Of a stretch of DNA of 64,000 nucleotides, positions 35,289 through 43,782 are shown piece by piece; within the stretch, counting starts at the first letter, position 1; every line of letters starts with the position of its first letter. The stretch comes from an uncultured Dorea sp. (lineage in GTDB: Bacteria; Bacillota; Clostridia; Lachnospirales; Lachnospiraceae), in NCBI GenBank assembly GCA_910584095.1, contig CAJTYU010000014.1, forward strand, positions 13,342 to 77,341. Reading direction: 5' to 3'. Made by a program: the position numbers and the translations under genes. The notes under the pieces were generated by a model, which was not told the DNA's origin, made no database searches, and worked only from the letters and a program-made list of their open reading frames with translations.

Positions 35289-36182
35289 CTAAAACTCCAG
35301 CGGTTCCCGCTTGGTCACAAAATTCACCAGTCCTGCAAGCCCAAAGGAGAACAGGAATACTACAACGCCGATCGCCATACCGTATCCGTAAGAGGAATTA
35401 GTATACGCCTGTCCATACATATAGCTTAGGAACACCTCGCTGGCGCCGTCCGGCTTGCCGCTTGTCATAGCCTGAACAAACAGGAAGCTTAAGTTAATAG
35501 TACTAATAATGAAAAATGTCAGCGTGGTACGCACATTGGTCCAGATCAGAGGCAGCGTAATATGGAAAAACTGATACATTCTCCCCGCGCCTTCCAAATT
35601 GGCCGACTCATACAAGCTCTCCGGCACCCCGGCCATACTTGCCATATACATGACCATATAATACCCAATCGCCTGCCAAACCATCGCGATCACCAGGCTG
35701 TACACCACCAGCCGCTGATTACCGAGCCACAAAATAGGCGCTGCATCCTTCGCCCGGAATATCGACAGGATACTATTAAGCAATCCTTGGTTCGGATCAT
35801 AAATTGCCGAAAAGATCGCCGATATTACGACAACGGAAAGAATATTCGGTATATAGAAGATAATCCGGAAAAAGTTCTGCCCCTTAATCTTCTCCCTTGA
35901 CAGAATTGCTGCAAAAACCAGCGCAAACGCCATTGTGATAATGGTCACCAGTACGATCAGCAGAATCGAGTTCTGGAACGACCTGTAGAACTTATCATCC
36001 TGAAACAGAATCTTAAAATTATTCATCCCCACAAAAGTCTTATGATTCGAGAAACCGCCCCATTTATACAGAGACATTTTAAATACATTGACCGTGGGAA
36101 TGAGCATAAAAATAATAAACAAAATGACGGAAGGCAGTATGCACACTGCGATAAAACCATTTCTGCCCCGTTTACTCTTCAT
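35289..36182 (-). CDS. Carbohydrate ABC transporter permease, MalF type
   Basis: The protein has 297 residues from ATG 36182, which has GGAGGGCGGAG upstream; earlier in-frame codons lack a site. Six helices and the EAA motif (YESANLEGAGRMYQFFHITL, about 205-224) identify a CUT1 permease. It lies 144 bp after the binding-protein gene, with a hairpin between them. Confidence 0.93.
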   Translation of the reverse strand: MKSKRGRNGFIAVCILPSVILFIIFMLIPTVNVFKMSLYKWGGFSNHKTFVGMNNFKILFQDDKFYRSFQNSILLIVLVTIITMAFALVFAAILSREKIKGQNFFRIIFYIPNILSVVVISAIFSAIYDPNQGLLNSILSIFRAKDAAPILWLGNQRLVVYSLVIAMVWQAIGYYMVMYMASMAGVPESLYESANLEGAGRMYQFFHITLPLIWTNVRTTLTFFIISTINLSFLFVQAMTSGKPDGASEVFLSYMYGQAYTNSSYGYGMAIGVVVFLFSFGLAGLVNFVTKREPLEF

Positions 36183-36284
36183 TCTCCGCCCTCCTCTCAA
36201 AAATCCGGCGGGATACCCCTTCGTGCCGGACGGCAAAAGTACCCTCCGCGCACTCCCGCATTGATTTTCCTGTAAGATAAGACA

Positions 36285-36306
36285 GGGGGACGTACAACTG
36301 TCCCCC
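36285..36306 (-). terminator. Intercistronic hairpin between binding protein and permeases
   Basis: GGGGGAC (36285-36291) pairs with GTCCCCC (36300-36306). The U-tract is weak. Such a hairpin often raises the level of the binding-protein mRNA relative to the permeases. Confidence 0.6.
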
Positions 36307-36326
36307 CGCCCTGATGCTGTCTGTCA

Positions 36327-37670
36327 CTACATTGCGTCTCTTAACTTGTCACTTGCTTCTTCTACTCCGGCCTGCCATTCTTCTACAGTCTTGTCGCCGC
36401 TTACGATACTGTCAACAGCCTTGAAGAGAGAATCTGCCATAGATACGCCTTCTACCGGATCCGTAGCTGCAAATCCACCCATTACTGCCACAGCCGCGTC
36501 ATTATCATAAATCTGATAGTACAGTTTGTTCTCGTCACTCAGCTTCTCAGAGATTCCATTGATCGGCTGGATTGCTCCCGCTTCTGCAAAAATCTCTGCC
36601 GCCTTATCTGAATACATAAATGCAACCCATTCCATTGCAAGATCTTGGTTCTTTGCCTCTGCCGGTACCCAGAGCTGCTCAAAGAATGTAAAGGATGACG
36701 GCTTCTCTCCTGCTGCTACTGCAGGAACCGCTGTAAAGCCCCACTCGAATCCCTCTGCTCTTGGAGCGTCTGCCATCTCGCCCGGAAGCCATGTTCCATT
36801 CGGGCAGAAAATCGCTTTATTGTCAAGAATCAGCTGCTGGTTCTTGGTGAAACCTTCGTCGTTGGCATTGCCGACTGTTGTTGGCTCTACATACTCAGCA
36901 AGCTTTCCGATCAGTTCAAATACTGCCGTCGCCTCCTCAGACTCCCAGATCCCATCCTCATAGGTCATACACTTGTTATAGAAATCTGCTCCGCCTGACG
37001 ACTCTAACAGCGCATAAGTAAATGCGTCAAAATAACCGGTAGTTGGATAAGTAAAGAGCGCGATTCCCTCTGCCTTCGCCTTGTCGCCAAGTTCCCACAT
37101 CTCTTCCCATGTAGTTGGAACTTCCCACTTCTTATCCTCTAACAGTTTTGCATTATAGAATAATCCGCATGGGCTGTAGAACATTGGAGCATAATAGGTC
37201 ATGCCGTCATTATAAGGCATAGTTCCCAGTGTATCAAGGAAACCCGGAAGGATCTTATCCTTTACTGTTACGTCTTCACCTGGAACCGTCATATCCAGCA
37301 CTTCATCCAGACATGCCAGCCCTTTTTCCTTTGTCAGCGTCTCGGTAAGGGCTGCGTCACGTCCGGTCGCACAGTGTACAACATCCGGATAATCTCCGCT
37401 CTTCATAGCCGGAGTGATCTTATCCTCGATCTTCTTGTCTGTGGTAACCTCAACCGTAACGCCCTCATGAGTCTCCTCAAAAGCAGCCGCAACCTTTGTC
37501 CACATATCTGCGCCGTATGCGCTCTCAAGAGCTGCAACCTTCAGAACCTGTCCGTCCCCGTCATCCCCGTCGTTTCCGTCCGTACTGCCGCCGCAGCCTG
37601 CCAGACAGGTCATTGTCATAGCAGCTACAAGTCCTGCCGCAAGCCATCTTTTCAACTTTTCCTTTTTCAT
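36327..37670 (-). CDS. Sugar ABC transporter solute-binding lipoprotein
   Basis: The 447-residue protein has a lipoprotein signal with lipobox LAGC (Cys26) and a Gly/Asp-rich linker, then a family 1 extracellular binding fold with many aromatic residues typical of oligosaccharide binders (YYAPMFYSPCGLFYNA near 165-180). It is first in the importer operon and divergent from the AraC regulator. With a GH112 phosphorylase 2.6 kb beyond, a galacto-N-biose or lacto-N-biose ligand is suggested but not shown. Confidence 0.93.
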   Translation of the reverse strand: MKKEKLKRWLAAGLVAAMTMTCLAGCGGSTDGNDGDDGDGQVLKVAALESAYGADMWTKVAAAFEETHEGVTVEVTTDKKIEDKITPAMKSGDYPDVVHCATGRDAALTETLTKEKGLACLDEVLDMTVPGEDVTVKDKILPGFLDTLGTMPYNDGMTYYAPMFYSPCGLFYNAKLLEDKKWEVPTTWEEMWELGDKAKAEGIALFTYPTTGYFDAFTYALLESSGGADFYNKCMTYEDGIWESEEATAVFELIGKLAEYVEPTTVGNANDEGFTKNQQLILDNKAIFCPNGTWLPGEMADAPRAEGFEWGFTAVPAVAAGEKPSSFTFFEQLWVPAEAKNQDLAMEWVAFMYSDKAAEIFAEAGAIQPINGISEKLSDENKLYYQIYDNDAAVAVMGGFAATDPVEGVSMADSLFKAVDSIVSGDKTVEEWQAGVEEASDKLRDAM

Positions 37671-37818
37671 TTTTCTCCTCCTAATCTCTTTGACATTTCA
37701 AGTGACTGATTAATTTTATCATAACCTAAATCCTGATTAATTCCTATACGTATCTTGTTTACTTTTTTATAGATATTGCTTTTTTGTCTGCACATATTAA
37801 CTATTTTACGCAAAATTA

Positions 37819-37847
37819 TTGTAACAATTTTCAATTTCAGGTATAAT
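37819..37847 (+). promoter_or_regulatory. Promoter of the AraC-family regulator
   Basis: TTGTAA (37819-37824) and TATAAT (37842-37847) with a 17-bp spacer, 64 bp ahead of the start codon. Confidence 0.75.
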
Positions 37848-37911
37848 AGACTTGTTTCTTTCGTATATTTTATACACCACCATCTCAATATTTAAATAGA
37901 TTGGAGTTTAC

Positions 37912-38763
37912 ATGCCTTACCAGAGATATAAGCCGGACTTCCCAAAACCGGATTCCAGGCTGACGCGTTCCCTAAACACACAGTTACTTTATATAACCCA
38001 CTCCTGCTATGATAAAAAATGGCAGAGTGTTATGCACGCCCATCCATTTACGGAGGTTTTCTTTGTAGTAAACGGAACCGGCAAATTCCAAGTAGAGGAC
38101 AAAACCTTTTTTGTGGGAAAGGATGACCTGATCATTATTAATCCTAATATCATGCATACTGAATTTAACCATGGCAAGGAAGCTTTGGAATATATTATCT
38201 TAGGGCTTGACGGCCTGCTGTTCCTGCACCCAGGGCAAGCGCAGAGCGACTACCGCATTTATAATCTCCCGGACCACCGCACGGAAATCCTGTTCTATCT
38301 GAAATCAATTCTTCAGGAGCTGCAGCACAAAAGAGATCATTATACGGAAGTCTGTCAGGATCTTCTGGAGATCCTGCTGCTTCTGCTGATGCGGGACACA
38401 AAGTCTACGCTGGACTGCGCTTCTATTGACAAAGCCTCCAGAGAATGCCGTTTTATTGAACAGTATCTGGATGAACATTTTACGGAAAATATTACCCTTG
38501 AGATGCTGAGCGGGCTGACCTATATGAATAAATATTATATGGTTCACGCTTTCAAAAAATATAAGGGAATCTCTCCGATCAATTATTTGATCAGCCGCAG
38601 GCTGAACGAGGCCAGACATCTCCTTGAAACTACGGACTATCCCATTGCAAAGATTGCGCAGGCGGCTGGATTTTCCTCCCAGTCTTATTTCTCGCAGGTT
38701 TTCCGCAAGGAGCTGAACATTACGCCAGCACAGTACCGGAAGCGGATAGATAGGAGCGATTAA
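37912..38763 (+). CDS. AraC-family transcriptional regulator
   Basis: The 283-residue protein has an N-terminal cupin sensor domain (HPFTEVFFVVNGTGKF, about 43-58) and two C-terminal helix-turn-helix motifs (ending DYPIAKIAQAAGFSSQSYF and FRKELNITPAQYRK). It is divergent from the sugar importer operon and is its likely activator. The start at 37912 has TTGGAG upstream. Confidence 0.92.
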   Translation: MPYQRYKPDFPKPDSRLTRSLNTQLLYITHSCYDKKWQSVMHAHPFTEVFFVVNGTGKFQVEDKTFFVGKDDLIIINPNIMHTEFNHGKEALEYIILGLDGLLFLHPGQAQSDYRIYNLPDHRTEILFYLKSILQELQHKRDHYTEVCQDLLEILLLLLMRDTKSTLDCASIDKASRECRFIEQYLDEHFTENITLEMLSGLTYMNKYYMVHAFKKYKGISPINYLISRRLNEARHLLETTDYPIAKIAQAAGFSSQSYFSQVFRKELNITPAQYRKRIDRSD

Positions 38764-39013
38764 CAAATGAATATGCTCCCTTTGGGCAGAAAGGTAAAAT
38801 AGCAATACCTACTGCTCATAAGGCAGCTGCGCATAAAACAGTATCAACCAACAAACTTTCGTGTCTGTATACCGCCTAATTCAAGGTTTTTTTACCTTCT
38901 ACTGCGCAACATTACTGTGGCAGTTCATTTTATCCCAAAGATTGCAATAGATATTCGTATTGGAATATGCTATACTTGTTGGGTAAAGTGGAGTATATTC
39001 CGGAGGTGATTTC

Positions 39014-39461
39014 ATGTCGGATTGTATTATGAAGATAATCCCCAAAGACCCATTTTATAAAGTTTCTGATTTGACACTACAGTCGGCCAAATCTTTTCTC
39101 AAAACGCAGATACGTTGTGATTTTATTGAAGTGGAATCCAATGAAACACCAGTATTTGTTGATTGTGGAGAAAATCTTGAAAGTATTTCTTGCCCGGAAT
39201 GTAGTACAGAACTTAATTATGAGTGGTGGGGAGAAGCTATGGATAAAGCCGCTGTATGCGAATTTACATCACTTAAAACAGAAATGCCCTGTTGCAAAAG
39301 ATTTATTTCCCTGAATGATTTAAACTACTATTTCCCTTGCGGATTTGCTTCCCTCTTGATTAGCATTTTTAATCCCCCCACGACCTATTGATAATAAGAT
39401 AATAAATATCATCGAAAACATACTTGGCACTAGTGTACGCATTGTTGAGGCACATATATAA
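39014..39461 (+). pseudogene. Zinc-site protein, frameshifted at a C6 run
   Basis: From ATG 39014 (CGGAGGTGA upstream) the frame encodes a protein with zinc-type cysteines (SCPECSTELNYEWWGEAMDK, about residues 58-77, then MPCCKRF and YYFPCGFA) and stops early at 39391. Just before, the DNA has six C residues (39374-39379). Reading with one C fewer continues as PIDNKIINIIENILGTSVRI and ends naturally at TAA 39461, giving about 148 residues. This is a recent frameshift, a slippage or phase switch, or a sequencing error. The function is unknown. Confidence 0.75.
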
Positions 39462-39553
39462 TTACACAGAGTGTAAAATAGGGCAACAGCGAGTTGCTTG
39501 TGTATCTTTGTATTCAATGGTAAAATGATAGAAAAACACGGAAGGATGTATCA

Positions 39554-40033
39554 ATGGAAACAAAAGATGTGATTTTAGAGTTGCGAAAAGGTCTAAGTCT
39601 CTCACAAGATGAGTTCGCAAAAAAATTATTGATTACGAGACAAGCTGTTTCCCGTTGGGAAAATGGAGAAACCATACCAAATACTGATACATTGAAACTT
39701 ATCGCTGAAACTTTTAATGTATCGATAGATTATTTATTAGGTCATCCCTCTGGACAGTGCCAAAGTTGCGGAATGGTTTTGATAAAAGATAGCGACAAAG
39801 GAACAGAAAGCGATGGGCGCAAATCAGAGGAATATTGTGCATTTTGTTACCAGCAAGGAAGATTTATTCAAGACCTTACAATAGAGGAATTGATTGAACA
39901 TAATTTGCAAGATTTAGATAACTGGAACCAAGAAACTGGCTTACAGTTGACAAAGCAAGAGGCAAGAGCAGAGTTGCTTAAATTCTTGCCAACCTTAAAG
40001 CGCTGGCGGCAAAAAGAGAGTTCTAAAAATTGA
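39554..40033 (+). CDS. XRE-family regulator with zinc-ribbon domain
   Basis: The 159-residue protein has an N-terminal Xre helix-turn-helix (LSLSQDEFAKKLLITRQAVS, about 14-33) and a C-terminal zinc-ribbon domain with CQSCGM and YCAFCYQ cysteine pairs, a common bacterial pairing. It lies 92 bp after the zinc-site protein on the same strand. Targets are unknown. A small stem with a TTTTT tract follows at 40062-40083. Confidence 0.85.
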   Translation: METKDVILELRKGLSLSQDEFAKKLLITRQAVSRWENGETIPNTDTLKLIAETFNVSIDYLLGHPSGQCQSCGMVLIKDSDKGTESDGRKSEEYCAFCYQQGRFIQDLTIEELIEHNLQDLDNWNQETGLQLTKQEARAELLKFLPTLKRWRQKESSKN

Positions 40034-40273
40034 TATAGCTAAATCATTTCTTCGCTGAAATGGCAGCATAAAAAAACTGCTGTTTTTAAAAAACATGAGA
40101 CGCGGTATAATTGTACTTTTGTGGATCCATAAACGTGATTACCCTCCCTATAAATAAAAATCCCCCACAGAATATGCCAGTGCTAAACGGCATTATTTCC
40201 GTAGGGTATCTCTATTCTACAGTCTCCTTTTTCTTCCTATCCGCATAAAAACCTGCTTTAAAGAGCCTCTTTC

Positions 40274-42439
40274 TTAATCTATTTCATACCAGCGGATCTC
40301 ATTGGCTTCCATAAACACAGAAAAGCTTTCGCCATTTCCCTTATATACAACTGTCTCCTGCGGTTCGTATGTATTGTTTACGACGCAGTACTTCTTATTC
40401 TCTACATAGGCGTGGACTTCCACATTATAATTTGTACTAAACCATTGACGAAGTTCTTCTTCCGCCCCTGCCGACCAGAGAATCGCCCGGTACAATAGCC
40501 TGCTATTCTCAAAACTATACGGCAGGCCGCTGATGTAGACGCACCTTCCCTCTCCAAAAGAATTAACGGCAAGCTGTACGCCCCCATCTACTGCGCGGAT
40601 TACACAGGCGCCTTCCAAGGCATAGATATTCTTCTTGCCTTCCCCAAAATCAATGGTTCCTTTGCAGTCTTCTATAATAAAATGCTCCTGCTCATTCCAG
40701 TTATATTTGTCCACATTCAAAGTGTATCCCGTCTCTTCTTCCACTCCTAAGGCTCCCGCCAGCTGGAAATATCTTCCCTGCCACTGGTATGCGGCAGGCT
40801 CGCCTACTCCGATAAAACCGCCGCCCTGGCTGATAAACCGCCGGATGGCCGTTATAATCCTTTCGTCCTTCCATTCCGCCCCGCCGGTATACGCCGTATA
40901 AGCGTCGCCTACATTCAAGATCACATCGATATCAGACAAAATTCCCGGATTCTCCCGGATATCATCAAAACTAATGAAACTTACGTCAAAAGGAGCGCCG
41001 CTTAATGCTTCGATAATGCCTGCGTAGGAATAATTCTGCTTATGATAGATTGCATGGTGTACCATGTGGTTTCCCCATGCCCGCATTTTTCCCCAGCAGT
41101 TCAGGACGGCGACCTTCTTAATACAATAAGGCGTAGTTCCCTTAATATTCTCATACAACGTACGAAATTCTTCGCAGACGCTCTCCACATAACTGATAAA
41201 CTCCGGAAACTGCATGGCCAGCTTCAAATATCCGCCGTAGCCGATCCGGTCGATGGGCTTCCTAAGGATCGCCCGTCTGGCTGTCACCCAGTTTACCTTG
41301 GCCTCCTTCACCGGATCGCCGCCTTCGTGGAAGGTGTCCGGGAAGAAATAGGGAAGAAAACGCCCCTCGGTATACTTTACGCCCTCAATGTCGCTGATCA
41401 GCCTTAAGGTAGCGCCGTTTCCCACGCTTCCCACCACTGCATCCAGACCAATCCCCTTAAATTCCTCCATAAACGGCTCCATGCCGATCCAGTGGTCTCC
41501 CAGAAACATCATGGCCTCTTTGCCGCCTTCATGGGTAATCTCTACCATCTGTCTGGCAAGACCGGCAACCTCGCGCCTCTGAAATGCCATAAAATCCTGA
41601 TATTCCTTAGAAGGAATACGGTATCCGTTGTTCATATAGCCCTGATCAATGATGTATTCCGGCCGGAACGGATATCCGGCCTCCTTTTCGAACCGCTCCA
41701 GAATATAAGGACTCACCGACGCGGAATATCCGTACCAGTCCACATATTTTTCTCTGGCAAGCTCGTCGAAGATCAGCGTAAACTGATGAAAAAATGTCGT
41801 AAAACGGATCACGTCCACATGCGGATTCTCCTGAATATATTTCCTGAGTCTCTGCATAGAATATGCTCTGGTCTTGGGCTGGCGCACGTCAAAGGTGATC
41901 TGCTTTTCTACGTCCTTCCAGTCGTTCGTCACAGCGTTGTACATATGAACCGGATCCCACATAATATAGGCCAGAAAGCTGACCGTATATTCGTGGAACT
42001 CTTCCGCCTCATGAATCACCACATCGCCGGCTGCCCTGTCGTAATCCCACGCTGCCGCCGGAACTGCTTCCCCAGCCGTCCGGTCCATGACCTCCCACCA
42101 GCGCGTAATATCGCAGTCTGCGTTTACCGCCAGCATATCCGGGTACAGATGGTCCATCAGATGAATCCGCAGTTCCTTGGCCTCCGCCGTATGAAAGGAC
42201 GTCATAATATACATCTGCTGTATCTCGTCCGGATTCGCCTTTGCCCATGCGTTGTCTTTCCTTGTTGTATAATAGGTAGCATATACCTTCGCCCCCACAT
42301 CGCGAAGCTCCTCCGGGTAATCGGTCCCGTCGCAGTCCCTGATCGCATCCGCTCCCCAGAGTTTTAAAAGTTCCAGAGTCTCCGGTATTACGTCCATATC
42401 TGTCGGGATTGTCACCCTTCCTGTTTTCTGTTCTTCCAT
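40274..42439 (-). CDS. gnpA: GH112 1,3-beta-galactosyl-N-acetylhexosamine phosphorylase
   Basis: The enzyme splits galacto-N-biose or lacto-N-biose with phosphate into galactose-1-phosphate and the N-acetylhexosamine. The 721-residue length is close to known clostridial members. The N-terminal TGRVTIPTDMDVIPETLELL and GADAIRDCDGTDYPEEL segments are family hallmarks; the probable general acid is the Asp near residue 315 in FLGDHWIG. ATG 42439 follows AAAGGAGCAG. No signal peptide is present, so it acts on imported disaccharide, consistent with the ABC importer nearby. It allows use of mucin-core or milk-oligosaccharide disaccharides. Confidence 0.95.
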   Translation of the reverse strand: MEEQKTGRVTIPTDMDVIPETLELLKLWGADAIRDCDGTDYPEELRDVGAKVYATYYTTRKDNAWAKANPDEIQQMYIMTSFHTAEAKELRIHLMDHLYPDMLAVNADCDITRWWEVMDRTAGEAVPAAAWDYDRAAGDVVIHEAEEFHEYTVSFLAYIMWDPVHMYNAVTNDWKDVEKQITFDVRQPKTRAYSMQRLRKYIQENPHVDVIRFTTFFHQFTLIFDELAREKYVDWYGYSASVSPYILERFEKEAGYPFRPEYIIDQGYMNNGYRIPSKEYQDFMAFQRREVAGLARQMVEITHEGGKEAMMFLGDHWIGMEPFMEEFKGIGLDAVVGSVGNGATLRLISDIEGVKYTEGRFLPYFFPDTFHEGGDPVKEAKVNWVTARRAILRKPIDRIGYGGYLKLAMQFPEFISYVESVCEEFRTLYENIKGTTPYCIKKVAVLNCWGKMRAWGNHMVHHAIYHKQNYSYAGIIEALSGAPFDVSFISFDDIRENPGILSDIDVILNVGDAYTAYTGGAEWKDERIITAIRRFISQGGGFIGVGEPAAYQWQGRYFQLAGALGVEEETGYTLNVDKYNWNEQEHFIIEDCKGTIDFGEGKKNIYALEGACVIRAVDGGVQLAVNSFGEGRCVYISGLPYSFENSRLLYRAILWSAGAEEELRQWFSTNYNVEVHAYVENKKYCVVNNTYEPQETVVYKGNGESFSVFMEANEIRWYEID

Positions 42440-42607
42440 ACCATCTGCTCCTTTTCCTTTTATCGTATATCCTCTGCGGAAGAATACTTCCATGATCCTA
42501 TTCTCAGCATACGGTTTTTCTTCTGCAGCGTCTACCGGTTTCTTGCTGATATTTTTATATATTTTGCTGTCCCGCAGATTCCTTTACACAAAGCAGGACG
42601 TCCCCAT

Positions 42608-43780
42608 TTAATAATACTTTACCGTCACATGCTTTCCCAGATGCTCCGCGCATTCCTTCATTTGGTCTACCAGATTCATCCTAATGCTCAAATCAAAGGG
42701 CAGGTTGGAATTTTGGTGGGCCACATTCATAGCTTTGCCTACAAACAAATTCAGATCCGTGCACTCTTCTATGATGACCTTCGCCAGTCTGGCCGCCCCG
42801 TTATCTGCATCCAGCTCGTCAAAAAATACCTCGTCAAAATCATCATTCTCATAGCGCCTCAGAAGATCCAGCGCCTTTCCGATGGTCAGTACGCCCTCTG
42901 TCACCAGATCCAGTCCCTCGATCATCGCCATCGGCGGAACCCTCGGATCTGCATGCTCCACCAGCGTAACGATTTCCCTTTTCAAAACCCGGGCCGCTAT
43001 ATTGGCGCTGGTGCCGCCGCAGACGATCTTCTTACCCTCCTGCTTCATGAAATCATGCATCAGCCGTTCGTCGTCTTCCTTCCTTGACGGAGGCCCCGTA
43101 AATATATTAATCGTGCGCCTCTTGATAATCCGAGTGACCGCCACCGTTGTATCATCCCCTGGCTTCTGTCCGTAAAGGTCGAAGCATACCTGGCTTAACA
43201 TAGCCGCAAGCCTTGCCGCCGAAAGGGTCTCTTTGGTACACTTGAGAGCATACTGGGACATATCCTCCCACTCCCAATTATAATTCATAGTCTCTTCGGT
43301 TCCGGCCCAAATCGCGCCGTCGCTCATCAGCACAAAACAGTCGTTTAACTCTACCTGAAACCGGTATTCACGAATGCTCTTCCCCTCGATCACGCGCTCC
43401 ACATAGGGATAATCGACAATTTCCTTATTACGGATAAAAATACATTTAGGATTGTCATATTCCACCAGATACGCCTCTCCGTTTCGGAAGACCTGAAGGA
43501 TACTGAAAGTCGCGTAGGCGACTTCCCTCTCCTTACAAATCGGAAGCGTCTTAGCGATAGTCTCCACACAGGAATCGATTCCCGCTCCCTCCCTAAACAT
43601 AGTTCCCAGAATCCTAGAGGTCAGCGTCGCTAAAATGTTGGCCTTTACGCCGCTCCCCATTCCGTCTGCCAGAATCACAATATCAGAGTTTGCCGTCTTT
43701 AATATCTCTACCTTATCGCCGCACAGCTCCTCATGGTTCTTGTTGAAGCTTTTCCAACAGATATCTACACTTACACTCAT
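42608..43780 (-). CDS. SpoIIE-family serine phosphatase with extra C-terminal domain
   Basis: The first 230 residues form a PP2C/SpoIIE phosphatase domain with metal-binding Asp in ILADGMGSGVKA, VLMSDGAIW and PGDDTTVAV. Residues 230-390 form an extra domain (GPPSRKEDDERLMHDFM, then KKIVCGGTSANI) with no function I can name. It starts 2 bp after the sensory hydrogenase gene, so the two are a unit. Phosphatases of this type beside PAS-containing [FeFe] hydrogenases suggest that H2 sensing is passed on through protein dephosphorylation. Confidence 0.88.
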   Translation of the reverse strand: MSVSVDICWKSFNKNHEELCGDKVEILKTANSDIVILADGMGSGVKANILATLTSRILGTMFREGAGIDSCVETIAKTLPICKEREVAYATFSILQVFRNGEAYLVEYDNPKCIFIRNKEIVDYPYVERVIEGKSIREYRFQVELNDCFVLMSDGAIWAGTEETMNYNWEWEDMSQYALKCTKETLSAARLAAMLSQVCFDLYGQKPGDDTTVAVTRIIKRRTINIFTGPPSRKEDDERLMHDFMKQEGKKIVCGGTSANIAARVLKREIVTLVEHADPRVPPMAMIEGLDLVTEGVLTIGKALDLLRRYENDDFDEVFFDELDADNGAARLAKVIIEECTDLNLFVGKAMNVAHQNSNLPFDLSIRMNLVDQMKECAEHLGKHVTVKYY

Positions 43781-43782
43781 TT

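Noticed and set aside
41492..42367. Plus-strand open frame of 291 codons opposite the GH112 gene
   Set aside because: Shadow frame; the minus-strand enzyme is unambiguous across the whole span.
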